Shown: positions 33,550 through 44,303, numbered from the stretch's first letter. The stretch: DNA of 64,000 bases from JAJZQZ01 sp963790415 (GCA_963790415.1 CAWBOK010000001.1:124001-188000), one strand, 5' to 3'. Made by a program: numbers and translations. The notes: generated from the letters alone by a model not told the origin.

Positions 33550-35220
33550 CTAACCGGCGCCCACCGGAAGAGCATACGCGCACGTGCGCGTGACTTCCTC
33601 GATGACCACCCGGATGGTGCGGCCCACGTCGCCGCCGGCCCCTTTGACGCAGACCGGATACCCGTCGAGCCGCGCGACGGCGTCCCGCCGGTCGTAGGCA
33701 TGAGGCTCGCGTATGGTGAGCTCGAGCTCCTGCCCGGCCGCCACCGGAAGAGACGCACGGCCGATGACCTCCTTCGCCCCTTCCGCACTGACCACCGCGT
33801 GATCGGGATCGACCCAGGACAGCCCCTCGAGGCTGAAGAGCCTGCCCGTAGCTTCTTCTAGCGCGCGCAGGCGCGCCATGCCGTCGGCCAGCATGGTCCG
33901 CACCACGCGGGGGTGCACCTCTACCAGGAAGGCCTCCGCAGCCGACTCCAGGGCGAACTGCCGCAGGCGCCTCTCGACCGTGAGCGCCAGGCTCTCGTCG
34001 GAGAGCACGACCCCGTCACCCGCGCACGTGGGGCACGGGCGGGTCATGATGCCCCTGATGCCGTTGGTGAGGTTCTGCCGGGTCATCTCGACCAGTCCCA
34101 GCGGCGAGAGTTCCACGACGTACGTCTTGGTGCGGTCTCTGGCCAGCTCCTCCTCCAGAGCCGCCAGGACCTGCTCCCGATTCTCCTTGCGCGCCATGTC
34201 GATGAAGTCGATGACGATGATGCCGCCGATGTCCCTCACCCGGAGCTGGCGTACCACTTCGCGGCAGGCCTCCAGATTATTCTTGACGATGGTGTCTTCC
34301 AGATACGTGCGCCCCACGTACCGACCGGTGTTGACATCGACCACCGTCATGGCTTCGGTATAGTCGATGACCAGGTAGCCCCCCGAAGGCAGATCGACAC
34401 GACGATGCAGAGCCTTGCCCATCTCGGCCTCGAGGCCGTAGACCTCGAAGAGCGGACGGCTTCCCCGGTAGACCTCCACCCGACCGGCGAGTTCCGGAGT
34501 GACGGCCTGAAGGAAGCCCGAGATACGTTTTCCCAGCGCCTCGTCGTCCACCAGGATGCGGGTGAACTCCTCGCTGATGAGGTCTCTGACGATACGCACG
34601 GGCAACTCGGCCTCGGAGTACACGGCCGCGGGCGCCCGTACGCTCTCGAGACGTTTCTGCACGGCCTCCCACACCTTCTCAAGGTAGTTCAGATCCCGGG
34701 TGATCGCCTTGTCGCTGACCCCTTCGGCAGCAGTGCGAATGATCATGCCGGCGTCGGCGGGCCTCAGTTCGTGCCCGAGTTTGCGAAGGCGCATGCGCTC
34801 GCTGTCGGGAAGGCGGCGCGAGACTCCGCAGAACGACCCTCCCGGCAGGTAGACCATGTAGCGTCCCGCCATGCTCAGCTGGGTGGTAAGACGCGCCCCC
34901 TTCGTGCCCATGGGATCCTTGATCACCTGCACCGTGATCTCCTGCCCGGCGCGAAGCATCTGCGTGATCTTACGTGGACGGGCGTCCGCCTCTTCGGGCA
35001 CCACCACCTCGTCAACGTACAAGAACCCGTTCTTCGGAAGGCCGATATCGACGAACGCGGCGTCCATGCCGGCCAGGACATTCTCGACCCGGCCTCGATA
35101 GATATTGCCCACGAGCGACCGCCGCGAGCGGCGTTCGATGTACAGTTCAGCCGCCTTGTCGTGCTCGAGCAGAGCAACGCGCGTCTCTCCGGCGTCTGAA
35201 GATACGATCAGCTGTTTCAA
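33550..35220 (-). CDS. rng: Ribonuclease E/G family endoribonuclease
   Basis: Single-strand RNA endonuclease for rRNA and mRNA processing. An S1 domain (residues about 36-120, VGNIYRGRVENVLAGMDAAFVDIG) is followed by the RNase H/DNase I-like catalytic region with the metal ligands in VVDVNTGRYVG and IIVIDFIDM, then the CPTC zinc-link motif (tetramer interface). At 556 residues it is RNase G-sized, without a long RNE degradosome tail. Neighbouring radical-SAM and rplU genes are the standard context in many Gram-positive and deep-branching bacteria. Confidence 0.95.
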   Translation of the reverse strand: MKQLIVSSDAGETRVALLEHDKAAELYIERRSRRSLVGNIYRGRVENVLAGMDAAFVDIGLPKNGFLYVDEVVVPEEADARPRKITQMLRAGQEITVQVIKDPMGTKGARLTTQLSMAGRYMVYLPGGSFCGVSRRLPDSERMRLRKLGHELRPADAGMIIRTAAEGVSDKAITRDLNYLEKVWEAVQKRLESVRAPAAVYSEAELPVRIVRDLISEEFTRILVDDEALGKRISGFLQAVTPELAGRVEVYRGSRPLFEVYGLEAEMGKALHRRVDLPSGGYLVIDYTEAMTVVDVNTGRYVGRTYLEDTIVKNNLEACREVVRQLRVRDIGGIIVIDFIDMARKENREQVLAALEEELARDRTKTYVVELSPLGLVEMTRQNLTNGIRGIMTRPCPTCAGDGVVLSDESLALTVERRLRQFALESAAEAFLVEVHPRVVRTMLADGMARLRALEEATGRLFSLEGLSWVDPDHAVVSAEGAKEVIGRASLPVAAGQELELTIREPHAYDRRDAVARLDGYPVCVKGAGGDVGRTIRVVIEEVTRTCAYALPVGAG

Positions 35221-35242
35221 TTCTCACCTATGCTTTCGTGCA

Positions 35243-37804
35243 TTACTCCAGATCGATGGCCGTGCGCTCCACCGAACCCACGACCAACTCTATTCCCAAC
35301 AAGAGACCCAACACCCGGACCATCTCTTCGGGTCTCACCGTGCCCAGGGGCGTCACCTGAGCGCGAAAGTCCATCTGGATCCCTTCGGGGATCGGCTGAA
35401 GGGCGAGACGATCGACATAGGTACGCACGTCGATGGACCGCCGCTGTCCAAGCCGGATGCGCTCCACCACCATCTTCTCGAAACAAGTATAGCGTCTCGC
35501 CGCATCCTCCAGGGACTCCCTACTCACCAGCGAAGGGGCGATCGGCATACCCGCGGGCAGAAGAGCCACCGCCCTGTAGCGCGCCCCGACCACCCGTGCG
35601 GCGGCCGCCCGCCGGTTGTGATAAGAAGCGAGCGAGACCAGCGAGAACCCCGGAGGAAGGACTGCGGCCAGGCGCTCGGTGAAGTCCTCGGGCGGGAAGG
35701 TCGCCAGGGTGAACTGACAGAGTTCCACGCCACTGCCGACGCCCACAGCCCGCGGCAACACCACGGCCAGTTGAGCTTTGGGTCGCAGGCCGGCACTCAA
35801 GGCCAACCGCCCCCCGGCCCTGCGGACCGCACGCCTGAGTACCTCTACTGTGTCCAGATGGCCAAGATAGACACCGCGGCCGCCAACCGCGAACCGGAGC
35901 AGATAGCTCAAGGGGCCGCCGCGGGCGACCCTCTCAGCGGACTCCGCAGGCGGCACCACGGCGATAGCTCCCACGTCCGGGTCCGACGCAGGCTCTCCGG
36001 CGAGGTCCGGCGAGAGCGTGGGGCCGCATGCGCCGCAGTCGTAGCAGCCCTCCCAGCGGCAGTCGACGGTGGTCTGTCCACCTAGGGCACGCCGCCACTC
36101 CGACTCGAGGAAGGCCCGTGAGACCACAGACCCTTCCACGACATCCCACGGAAGGGGAGCATCGACATCAAGGGACGTCGTGGCGACGGCCTCGGCGGCC
36201 GATCCTACGCCGGCAAAGGCGGCTTCCCACGCGTCGAGTCGGCGCTGGTCGGTCCACGAATCGAATCTGGCTCCCCCGCGCCAGGCCTCCTCCACCACGA
36301 CACCGATGTCGTCGCCCCCGCGGGCCAAGACGGCCTCGACGTAGCTCCAACTGATGTCGTGCAGCGCGGGACGGACCTTGAAGGGACGAAGGCCGCGAAG
36401 CAGTATCTGCTGCCGGCGGACCAGCGTCGCCCTGTCGGCCATGGCCGCCCACTGGAAGGGAGTGAACGGCTTGGGAATGAAGTTGGTCACGCTCACCTTC
36501 AGCTGCAATCGGCCCGCCTTCGAGCCAAGGGCCGAACGCCCGAGCGTTCGAATGCGACCAACAAGCGTGACGATGGCTTCCACATCCTCGTCGGTCTCCG
36601 TAGGGAGGCCGATCATGAAGTACAGCTTCAGGGTCGTGTGGCCGGAGGCGAAGGCCTCGCGGGCGGCATCGAGGATGTCGGCCTCGCTTACGTTCTTGTT
36701 GACCACATCACGTAGGCGCTGACTCCCCGCTTCAGGGGCCAGCGTCACCGAGAGACCGGTGGGCGACGTAAGGTGCACCAGGCGCACGGCGGCCGAATCG
36801 ACTCGCAGCGAGGGCAGGTTGACCTGCACCTGCGGGTGCGCGCGCGCCAGTCGCCCGAGCACTTCACCCACGCCCGAGTAGTCGGTCGTGGAGAGCGAGC
36901 CTAGGCTCAGCTCTTGGTGCCCGGTCGCGACCAGCCCGCGCCCGGCCAGGTCCACGACCTCATCCGCCGTCCGCTCCCGCACCGGCCGGTACCACATACC
37001 CGCCTGGCAGAACCGACAGCCCCGCGTGCACCCGCGCATGACTTCCACCCACGCCCGATCGTGCACGCCGGCGGTGAGGGGGACCAAGCACGCGTCGGGG
37101 TAGGGGGCGCCACGCATGGAGGCCAAGACCCGCCTGTGGACCGTCACGCTCACTCCGGGCACGAACACCCCGGCGAGGTCGGCGAGCCGCGCCTTCAGGC
37201 AGGCACGCGACAGACCCGATTCTCGGCCGTCCCGAACGGCTTCAACCACCTCAACGAAGGCTTCTTCGCCGTCGCCGAGCACGAAGGCGTCGACAAAACG
37301 GGCGACCGGCCAGAAGCCGGCCGTCGCCGGGCCGCCTGCCACCACCAGAGGATCGCTCTCGCTTCGATCGCCGGATCGCACGGCGATGCCCGATAGGTCG
37401 AGCAATTCGAGCAGGTTGGTGTAGTTGAGCTCGTGCTGCAGAGACACGCCCAGCACGTGTATGTTCCGCACCGGCGTCCAGGTCTCGAGGGTCATCAGGG
37501 GGATGCCGCTCGAGCGGAGTTCGGCAATGGCGTCCACCCACGGCAGATAGACCCGCTCCACGCCGACCCGCGGGATGCCACGAGCGAGGTGATAGAGGAT
37601 CTGCACGGCTTGGTTCGAGATGCCCACTTCGTAGGAGTCGGGGAACGCGAGCGCCACCCGGGTCTCCTCATGGCCCGCGTCGAACCCGGCACCGGCGCCG
37701 CTCTCGCCGCCGACCAGCCGGGCCGGGTTCTGTACCCGGCCCAAGACCGCTTCGAAGGCCTGGCGGGACGCGGCTTCCCCGGGCCGTTCCCGCCCGACGG
37801 TCAT
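35243..37804 (-). CDS. B12-binding-domain radical SAM protein fused to a DUF2344 domain
   Basis: An 853-residue fusion of two proteins that are often separate neighbours. The N-terminal part is of the TIGR03960 type, with a cobalamin-binding-like Rossmann region (ALAFPDSYEVGISNQAV) and the radical-SAM cluster motif CTRGCRFCQAG near residue 260, then an LTLAPEAGSQRLRDVVNK segment. The C-terminal 220 residues (LLRFAVGGRGVYLGHLDTVEVLRRAVRRA onward) match DUF2344/TIGR03936. Function unknown; the family always travels with rng/rplU, so an RNA or ribosome modification is often proposed. ATG 37804 overlaps the upstream DUF697 gene (ATGA). Confidence 0.88.
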   Translation of the reverse strand: MTVGRERPGEAASRQAFEAVLGRVQNPARLVGGESGAGAGFDAGHEETRVALAFPDSYEVGISNQAVQILYHLARGIPRVGVERVYLPWVDAIAELRSSGIPLMTLETWTPVRNIHVLGVSLQHELNYTNLLELLDLSGIAVRSGDRSESDPLVVAGGPATAGFWPVARFVDAFVLGDGEEAFVEVVEAVRDGRESGLSRACLKARLADLAGVFVPGVSVTVHRRVLASMRGAPYPDACLVPLTAGVHDRAWVEVMRGCTRGCRFCQAGMWYRPVRERTADEVVDLAGRGLVATGHQELSLGSLSTTDYSGVGEVLGRLARAHPQVQVNLPSLRVDSAAVRLVHLTSPTGLSVTLAPEAGSQRLRDVVNKNVSEADILDAAREAFASGHTTLKLYFMIGLPTETDEDVEAIVTLVGRIRTLGRSALGSKAGRLQLKVSVTNFIPKPFTPFQWAAMADRATLVRRQQILLRGLRPFKVRPALHDISWSYVEAVLARGGDDIGVVVEEAWRGGARFDSWTDQRRLDAWEAAFAGVGSAAEAVATTSLDVDAPLPWDVVEGSVVSRAFLESEWRRALGGQTTVDCRWEGCYDCGACGPTLSPDLAGEPASDPDVGAIAVVPPAESAERVARGGPLSYLLRFAVGGRGVYLGHLDTVEVLRRAVRRAGGRLALSAGLRPKAQLAVVLPRAVGVGSGVELCQFTLATFPPEDFTERLAAVLPPGFSLVSLASYHNRRAAAARVVGARYRAVALLPAGMPIAPSLVSRESLEDAARRYTCFEKMVVERIRLGQRRSIDVRTYVDRLALQPIPEGIQMDFRAQVTPLGTVRPEEMVRVLGLLLGIELVVGSVERTAIDLE

Positions 37805-38652
37805 CGGCGGAATCGGCGAACCAAGGAGGTGATGTGCGACGGCGTGGCGGGGGCCCCGTGCTCGAAGTAGCGCAGAGAAGCCTCTCCCATCGCCCGAGTG
37901 CCCGTATAGCCCACTGCTCCCTTGATCGCCCAACCGATGCCGGGGACGATATCCAGAGCCTGACGGGCAACGGCCCGGAACCCGAACCCCACGCCCACCA
38001 CGCCAACGAGTTCGATCGCCCGATCCGTGCCGATCTCCTCGCCGAAGATGGCGGCTATGCCAAGCACCATCTTGATCTGGTTCAGCGTCATGACCGGCAT
38101 ATCCGTGCCGGGGAGGATGAAGACCACTCCGATCAGTGCGTTCTGCTTCGAGGTGGACCGGATGATGCGCTCGGCCGCGAAGTGCCTCAGCACAGGGTAG
38201 CGCCGTCCGATGGCCACGACATGCTCGTTGACGGCATCGATGGCGGCGCGCCACACCACCTGCCACCCATCTTCGGTATCCGAGAACGAGACACGTGCTA
38301 TGTGTTTCTCATACCAGGTGAGAGCCCCCGTGGCCGCCGAGCCATCATCGACCACGACGACCGCCGGGACCGGAGGCTGAGCCGCGCGCAGGGCGGACAC
38401 CGCCGTGTCTTCCTGGTGCGGCTCCACGAACACGAGCAGAGTCTCGGTGGGGCCGAAGGCGGCGGCGGCGAGTCCCGAAAGCGGCCCGTCCCATACGCTA
38501 ACAGACCCACCGCCAACGCCCAGGAACTCACGGGCACGGGCTACGAGGAGCGGCTCTCCGGCAAGGACAAGCCCCGCGGCCACTTCGGCGGCGGAGGTGA
38601 TCTCCTTCCATGCATCCCAGAGATTCGATGGGTCAAGTGGCCATCTGGCCAT
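37801..38652 (-). CDS. DUF697 domain-containing protein
   Basis: A 283-residue protein with hydrophobic segments in its C-terminal half (about residues 165-250) matching DUF697 (IGVVFILPGTDMPVMTLNQIKMVLGIA). The N-terminal half looks like a degenerate nucleotide-binding fold (LLVFVEPHQED, VVVVDDGSA) without a Walker motif. The family is often attached to GTPases; here it stands alone between rodA and the radical-SAM gene, translationally coupled to the latter and overlapping rodA by 20 bases. Role unknown. Confidence 0.75.
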   Translation of the reverse strand: MARWPLDPSNLWDAWKEITSAAEVAAGLVLAGEPLLVARAREFLGVGGGSVSVWDGPLSGLAAAAFGPTETLLVFVEPHQEDTAVSALRAAQPPVPAVVVVDDGSAATGALTWYEKHIARVSFSDTEDGWQVVWRAAIDAVNEHVVAIGRRYPVLRHFAAERIIRSTSKQNALIGVVFILPGTDMPVMTLNQIKMVLGIAAIFGEEIGTDRAIELVGVVGVGFGFRAVARQALDIVPGIGWAIKGAVGYTGTRAMGEASLRYFEHGAPATPSHITSLVRRFRR

Positions 38653-39853
38653 GGGGCTCTCCTTTGAAGCGACCCGTCACGGGAGCGAGCCGGGAGTGGA
38701 CATGGATGCTCTGCAGAAGACCGACCGCTGTTAAGAATACCACCAGTGAACTCGACCCAAAGCTGACGAAGGGAAGCGGGACCCCGGTAACGGGCATGAT
38801 GCCGATCGTCATGCCCACATTGACGAACACCTGGAAGAGCAGGACCCCGGCGATCCCCGCTGCGATCAGCGTACCGAATAGACTCTTGGAGATGCTGGCG
38901 ACACGCAGGGTGCGCCAGAGCAGGACCAGGTAGAGACCAAGAAGCAAGGCCGCTCCCAGAAAGCCCAGTTCCTCTCCTATCACCGAGAAGATGAAGTCGG
39001 TGTGATGGGCGGGCAAGAAGTTGAGCATGGTCTGGGTTCCGCGACCATACCCCTTGCCGGCGAACATGCCGCTGGCCACCGCGATCTTGCTCTGTGACAA
39101 CTGATACGCGGCTCCGCTGGTGTCCTGCCCGGGGTCGAGGAACACCAGGAGGCGTTGGACCTGGTAGGGCTTGAGCAGGTTGATGCCCAGCGTCGCGGGA
39201 AAGATGCGCAGCACGGCCACGACCGCCAGCACCCCGGACGCGACCAACACCGTCAGGTGTCTCCACCGCACTCCCCACACGAGCAACATCGTGACGAGGA
39301 AGAAGCCGAACACGAGAGCGGTCCCGAGGTCCGGCTGGAGGAACACGAGCCCGGCAGGCAGAGCCACATAGCCTACCGCCAGGATGACGAACCGGAATTT
39401 GGAACGCAACGCGACCCCGTCGGCCAGGAAACCCGCAAAGGCCACGATGATCGCGATCTTGGCCAGCTCCGACGTCTGAAGGTCCGGCAACCCCGGCAGC
39501 GACAACCAGCGGCGGGCGCCCATACGCTCCGAGCCCACGAGCAGCGTGACCACCAGGAGGGCGACGATGCCCCAGTAGATGACCGCCCGCCAGCGGGAGA
39601 GCCGCGAGAAGTCGACGAGACTCAACGCGAAGACGGCGACCAACCCCAGCACCAGGCCAAGAGCCTGCGAACGCACGTAGAACGTGGGGGACGACAGACC
39701 GGGGTCCCCATGCGTGGCCGAGTAGATCATGACCATGCCGAACCCCACCAGACCAAGCGTGGCGATGAGCAGTATCCAGTCGAGACTGCGGAGATAGCTT
39801 CCGATGGTGAGTTCGGTCTTCGGCCGCTCGGATGCGCGCTGCAGGACGCTCAT
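38633..39853 (-). CDS. rodA: SEDS-family peptidoglycan polymerase RodA
   Basis: Elongasome glycan polymerase working with PBP2 (mrdA). About ten transmembrane helices and the SEDS motifs LQTSELAKIAIIV, QPDLGTALVFG (catalytic Asp), HHTDFIFSVIGEELGFLG and GVPLPFVSFGSSS are visible. ATG 39853 overlaps the mrdA stop (ATGA). At 406 residues it is typical. Distinguished from ftsW in the dcw cluster by its pairing with mreBCD-mrdA. Confidence 0.96.
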   Translation of the reverse strand: MSVLQRASERPKTELTIGSYLRSLDWILLIATLGLVGFGMVMIYSATHGDPGLSSPTFYVRSQALGLVLGLVAVFALSLVDFSRLSRWRAVIYWGIVALLVVTLLVGSERMGARRWLSLPGLPDLQTSELAKIAIIVAFAGFLADGVALRSKFRFVILAVGYVALPAGLVFLQPDLGTALVFGFFLVTMLLVWGVRWRHLTVLVASGVLAVVAVLRIFPATLGINLLKPYQVQRLLVFLDPGQDTSGAAYQLSQSKIAVASGMFAGKGYGRGTQTMLNFLPAHHTDFIFSVIGEELGFLGAALLLGLYLVLLWRTLRVASISKSLFGTLIAAGIAGVLLFQVFVNVGMTIGIMPVTGVPLPFVSFGSSSLVVFLTAVGLLQSIHVHSRLAPVTGRFKGEPHGQMAT

Positions 39854-41751
39854 TCGGTCACCGGAGCTTGGTCGGATCCCGGCGGCGGCGCTTTCACCCC
39901 GAAGTAGGCTTCCATCACCCGGCGTACCATGGGCGCCGCAACCGAGCTACCGTGCCCTCCCTGCTCGATCAGAGCGACCACGAGTATCTCCGGCGCATCG
40001 GCAGGCGCGTAGCCCATGAACCAGGCATAGTCCTTTTCGGGCTTCTTCTCCGCGGTGCCCGTCTTCCCCGCAACCGGCACAGGAAAGCCGCTGAAGGCGC
40101 CATGTGCCGTGCCGTCCGGCTCGGAGACGACGTAGCGCATGCCCCGGCGCACGGTATCCAGGTTCTCCGCGCTTATCTGAACACGCCCGCGGGTCTCGGT
40201 CTCGAACTCCTTCAGGGTGTTGCCCGAGGCGTCGGTCACCTTCAGGGCGAGTCGGGGCACGAACACGTCTCCGCCGTTGGCTATGGCGGCCGAAGCCACC
40301 GCCAGCTGGAGAGGCGTGATCAACAGGTCGCCTTGGCCGATGGCCAAGTTGATGTCATCGCCGGGCTTCCAGATCCGGTCTTCCTTGGTAGCGCCGGTCG
40401 CCTTCTTCCAGTCCTTGTCGGGCACCCGTCCGGCGACCTCACCCGGCAGGTCGATGCCGGTGACCCGCCCGAAGCCGAACTGCCTAACTCCCGCTTGGAG
40501 CACGGCACTGGTCTGGTCGTAGAGCTTCCTGCCCAGGTTGTAGAAGTAGACGTCGCACGACTCCATGATGGCCTCGACGAGGTTGACCTCGCCGTGCCCC
40601 TCGGGCTTCCAGCACTTCCACACCTGCTGCTTGTACTTGAAGTTGCCGGGATCGAAGAACGGGGTGTCCTCGGTGATGAGACCGTTGCTGAGGGCCGTGC
40701 TGGCCACGAACGGCTTGAACGTGGACGCCGCCGGATACAGACCACTGATGGCGCGGTTGAAGAGAGGATTGTGCGCGTCCTTGGCCGGTGAGGGCCGAGT
40801 AGTCGGTCTGCTTCATACCGCCCACCCACAGCGAGAGATCGTAGTCCGGCCACGAAGCCATCGCGAGGATCTCGCCGGTGCGCGGGTCGATCGCGACGAC
40901 CGCGCCCGCGGCGGCGGCCTTGAACCCGCCCGCGTGCGCCCGGTCGATGCCCTCACTGAGGGCCTTCTCGGCAGCCACCTGCAGCTTGTAGTCGATAGTC
41001 AGCCAGAGGTTGTTGCCGGGAAGGGGGTTGATCTCCTCCAGCACCCGTTTCGGCCTGCCCGCCGCATCGACCTCCACCGTGCGCTTTCCGTCCGTGCCCC
41101 GCAGGAACGAGTCGTACGTGGCTTCCACGCCGTCCTTGCCGATGCGTGCTCCCGGCTTGACCTCCCGGTACTTCTCCTTGTCCAGGTCGGCCGCCGAGAT
41201 CTCGCCCACGTAGCCGAGTACGTGGGTGGCGAACTGCGTGGCGGGGATAATGCGCGAAGATAGGCCTTCTCGATGCGCACCCCCGGAAACTCCAGACTGT
41301 GCTCTTTCAGATACGCGACCGTCGTCGCTTCGGGAACGTCCTCTTTGATCGTCGTGACCAGGTAGGGATCTCGCGGCGGCCTTCTCCAACCTGCGCTCGA
41401 ATATCGGCCTCGGGCATGCCGAGCACACGGGCAAGGCGCGGGATCACCTGATCCGCGGCCTGCAGGTCCATGGGAAGGATGCCCACGCTCAGAGCCCGGC
41501 TTGTTCTCGACCAGGACCTTGCCCGTTCCGATCGTAGATCACCCCTCGCGGCGCCTCCATCGCCACCTGCGCACACGGTTGGTGTTGGCCAGAGACACGT
41601 AGTGATCGCCCGACAGGATCTGGAGGAACCACAACCGGAACCCGAGGACCGAGAAGAGGACGACCACCAGGACGGCCAGCATGCCGATGCGCACACCCAT
41701 CGAAGGGTCGTCGCCGGGCTGCTTCTGTTTGCGCACCGGTTCCAGATACAT
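39850..41751 (-). CDS. mrdA: Elongation-specific penicillin-binding protein 2; several frame breaks
   Basis: Class B transpeptidase of the rod system. From ATG 41751: a transmembrane helix (GMLAVLVVVLFSVLGF), the APRGVIYDRNG pedestal start, THVLGYVGE, EATYDSFLRG, then the transpeptidase domain with STFKPF (S-x-x-K), SCDVYFYNLG (S-x-D in place of S-x-N) and AGKTGTAEK (K-T-G). The pieces fall in successive frames with about seven changes between 41570 and 40790, five of +1 and two of +2 or -1 type; the corrected length is a whole number of codons (about 630 residues). All catalytic motifs survive, so base errors are more likely than decay. Confidence 0.88.
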
Positions 41752-41761
41752 GCTCGTCCTC

Positions 41762-42295
41762 TCACCGGAACGAGGGCTCGGAGGCCCCCGGAGCAGGCAA
41801 CACCCGCAGACGCACCAGGCCCAAGTACAACGGCGCGGCGAGCAGCCCGTCCAGCACGGCGGCCGGGAGCATCTGCGAGCGCATCATCGCGAACAGCGCC
41901 CCTTCGGGGCCCGTGGCGAACTGGAAGAGCCCATAGACCATCTGCGACACCAGCGAGACGACCGCCGTCACCAGGACGATGCCCCACGCGCTGCCCAGAC
42001 CGAACTCCTCCACGTACCTCCCCACGGCGAACCCGGCGACCAGGTACACGAGAGTCCGCAGACCCACGGGGTCGAGGAACACCACGTCGGCGATGAGGCC
42101 GGCGACAAAGCCGAACACCATCCCGGTGACCGGCCCCCGGCTCACTCCTACCAACACGACCAGGATGAGGAACAGGTCGGCCGTGACCCCCAAGATCTGC
42201 AGCCGTGAGATCAGCGCGGTCTGGATCGCCACCGCAGCCACGAGCATGAGGCCGAGTTTGGCAATGCCCAGCAGCCGGGGAGCCAACGCGGTCAC
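41762..42295 (-). CDS. mreD: Rod shape-determining protein MreD
   Basis: A 177-residue membrane protein with five hydrophobic helices, the expected size for MreD (LMLVAAVAIQTALI, LFLILVVLVGVSRGPVTGMVFGFVAGLIADVVFL, LVYLVAGFAVGRYVEE). The GTG at 42295 would overlap the mreC stop (GTGA) if mreC contains one extra base; in the raw sequence mreC runs into mreD without a stop. It ends 10 bases before mrdA. Confidence 0.88.
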   Translation of the reverse strand: MTALAPRLLGIAKLGLMLVAAVAIQTALISRLQILGVTADLFLILVVLVGVSRGPVTGMVFGFVAGLIADVVFLDPVGLRTLVYLVAGFAVGRYVEEFGLGSAWGIVLVTAVVSLVSQMVYGLFQFATGPEGALFAMMRSQMLPAAVLDGLLAAPLYLGLVRLRVLPAPGASEPSFR

Positions 42296-43228
42296 GGCGC
42301 GGTCGTCGTGGTGTTCGTGTGGGATGACCGAATCCATGGCCTCCACCCCGGCTCCGACCGACACAGGCGAGGTGAGCACCATCACTTCCTCGAGACTACT
42401 GAAGTCGACGAAGGGGCGGACCTCGATCTGCTTGTAGATGTTGACGTCGACCTCCCCGATGCGTCTGCACCAGCCCGATGGGGATGCCTTTCGGGAAGAT
42501 CTGACCGAACCCGGAGGTGACGACCACCTGCTTCTCTTCCACCGGCTTGATCGCGCTCGACGTAGTCCATCATGAGTCCGCCCGACGACCGTGCCCTCCA
42601 CGATGCCTTCGGCCCGGGTGCCTTGGACCACAGCGGCCACGCTCGAACCGGGATCGATCACCAACTGCACCTGCGCGGCGTGCGCGGCCACCGCTATCAC
42701 CTTTCCCACCAGCCCCTTGCCGGACAGCGAGCCGGCAACCGGCATGGTGGCTCCGACAACGGGCTGGTTCAAGCACGATGCCCTCCGCGGAACCCTTGTC
42801 GATCTGCACCCAGCTCTCCCACTTGGTGGGCGACTTGCCGATGACCCGGGCCACCACGAATGTGGCGCCCTGCGGGAAGATGCCCGCTTCGCGCATGTCG
42901 AGAAGCCCTTTGAGCCGTTCGTTCTCCTGGCTCGCCTCCTGCAACGTCACGAGCTGCCCTCGCAGCTCTTCGAGTTGCACGCCGCATCTCTGTGTTCTGG
43001 TCGTTCGCGGCGCAGCGACTGGCCGACCCAACGCCAGCCGTCCTCGAACGGTTGGACGGCCCGCGAGGCCAAGGACTGAAGGGGCGAGAGCGCGCCGACG
43101 CCACCCTGCTGGACCGTGTGAAGCGCGCCGGTTGCCGGTTCGCGGAAGAACACCGTCAGCAGGAGCAGCGACACGACGACCAGCGCGGTGAACAACGCGC
43201 GCCGCTTGACGACTGGATTGCGCGGCAT
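42292..43228 (-). CDS. mreC: Rod shape-determining protein MreC; about seven frame breaks
   Basis: Periplasmic-side scaffold of the elongasome. ATG 43228 follows GGAGG; the start MPRNPVVKRRALFTALVVVSL gives one transmembrane helix. Pieces in changing frames then read as a coiled coil (LRGQLVTLQEASQENERLKGLL), FVVARVIGKSPTKWESW, GLVGKVIAVAAH, VVVTSGFGQIFPKGIPIGLV and IYKQIEVRPFVDFSSLEEVMVL, all MreC-like. Six clear changes, each cured by removing one base, plus a probable seventh near 42350, yield 310 codons ending in a GTGA overlap with mreD. Confidence 0.85.
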
Positions 43229-43243
43229 AGCGACCTCCGCTAA

Positions 43244-44303
43244 CTAGTAGCGGCGCCGTCGTGCCCTTTGCGAACGTCCGATGGAGCGTCTCGAACTCTT
43301 CCAGGGAACGACCCGACCCCACCGCCACGCACGTCAGCGGCGACTCGGCCAGGTGGACGGGCATCTGCGTCTCGTGACGGATCCGTTCGATGAGACCCTT
43401 CAGGAGGGCGCCACCGCCCGCCAGCATGATCCCCCGGTCCATGATGTCGGAGGAGAGTTCCGGGGGCGTCTTGTCGAGCGTGGCCTTGATTGCGTCAACG
43501 ATCGCCGCCACCGGCTCGGCGATGGCATCGCGCACCTCTTCCGAGGATATGACCAGCGTCTTCGGCAGACCGGTGACCAGGTCGCGCCCGCGGATCTCGG
43601 CCTGCTCTTCTTCCTCGAGAGGATAGGCGGACCCGATCTCGAGCTTGAGCTCCTCGGCTGTCTGGCTGCCGATCATGAGCTTGTACTCCTTCTTGACGTA
43701 GGCGATGATCGCCTCGTCGAGTTCGTCACCGCCGATGCGGATGGATTGTGCGGTGACGATGCCCCCCAGGGAGATGACGGCCACCTCGCTGGTGCCGCCA
43801 CCGATGTCCACGATCATGCTGCCGGTAGGCTCGCTCACGGGAAGACCGGCACCGATGGCCGCCGCCATGGGCTCCTCGATCAGATACGCGGCCCGCGCAC
43901 CGGCGGTGATGGTGGCCTCTTCGACCGCACGCCGCTCCACGCCGGTCACGCCCGAAGGCACGCAGACCACCACGCGCGGGTGCGCCCAGCGGTTCTGGTG
44001 CACCTTCTGGATGAAATGGCGGAGCATCTGCTCGGTGACGTCGAAGTCGGCGATGACGCCGTCCTTCAGCGGGCGGATGGCGGTGATGGTTCCCGGTGTG
44101 CGGCCCAGCATCCGCTTGGCCTCGGAGCCCACGGCGTGCACCTCGCCCGAGCGCGAGTCGATGGCCACCACCGACGGCTCGGAGAGGACGATGCCGCGCC
44201 CTCTCACGTACACCAGGGTGTTGGCCGTACCCAGGTCGACGGCCATGTCGCTGCCGCCGAAGCCTGTTATGAAATCAAAAAAGGCGATCGTCGCACCTCC
44301 CAC
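43244..44303 (-). CDS. mreB: Rod shape-determining protein MreB
   Basis: Bacterial actin that guides lateral wall synthesis. It has MAVDLGTANTLVYV (phosphate 1), VPSGVTGVERRAVEEA, EEPMAAAIGAGLPV, VDIGGGTSEVAVIS (phosphate 2) and the adenosine motif MLAGGGALLKGL. The frame is intact to about residue 345, where one extra base seems to hide a stop; read with that base removed the protein ends ..HRSQRARRRRY at a TAG just before the mreC Shine-Dalgarno (352 residues). In the raw frame it would fuse to mreC, which I reject. Confidence 0.95.

Noticed and set aside
41762..42772. An MreC-MreD fusion
   Set aside because: The raw frame has no stop between them, but a GTGA overlap appears if one extra base is removed, matching the rest of the operon.
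42570..44303. A 577-residue MreB-MreC fusion protein
   Set aside because: MreB ends normally at about residue 350; beyond that the frame is out of phase with the MreC-like sequence and only rejoins it later. One extra base hides the stop.
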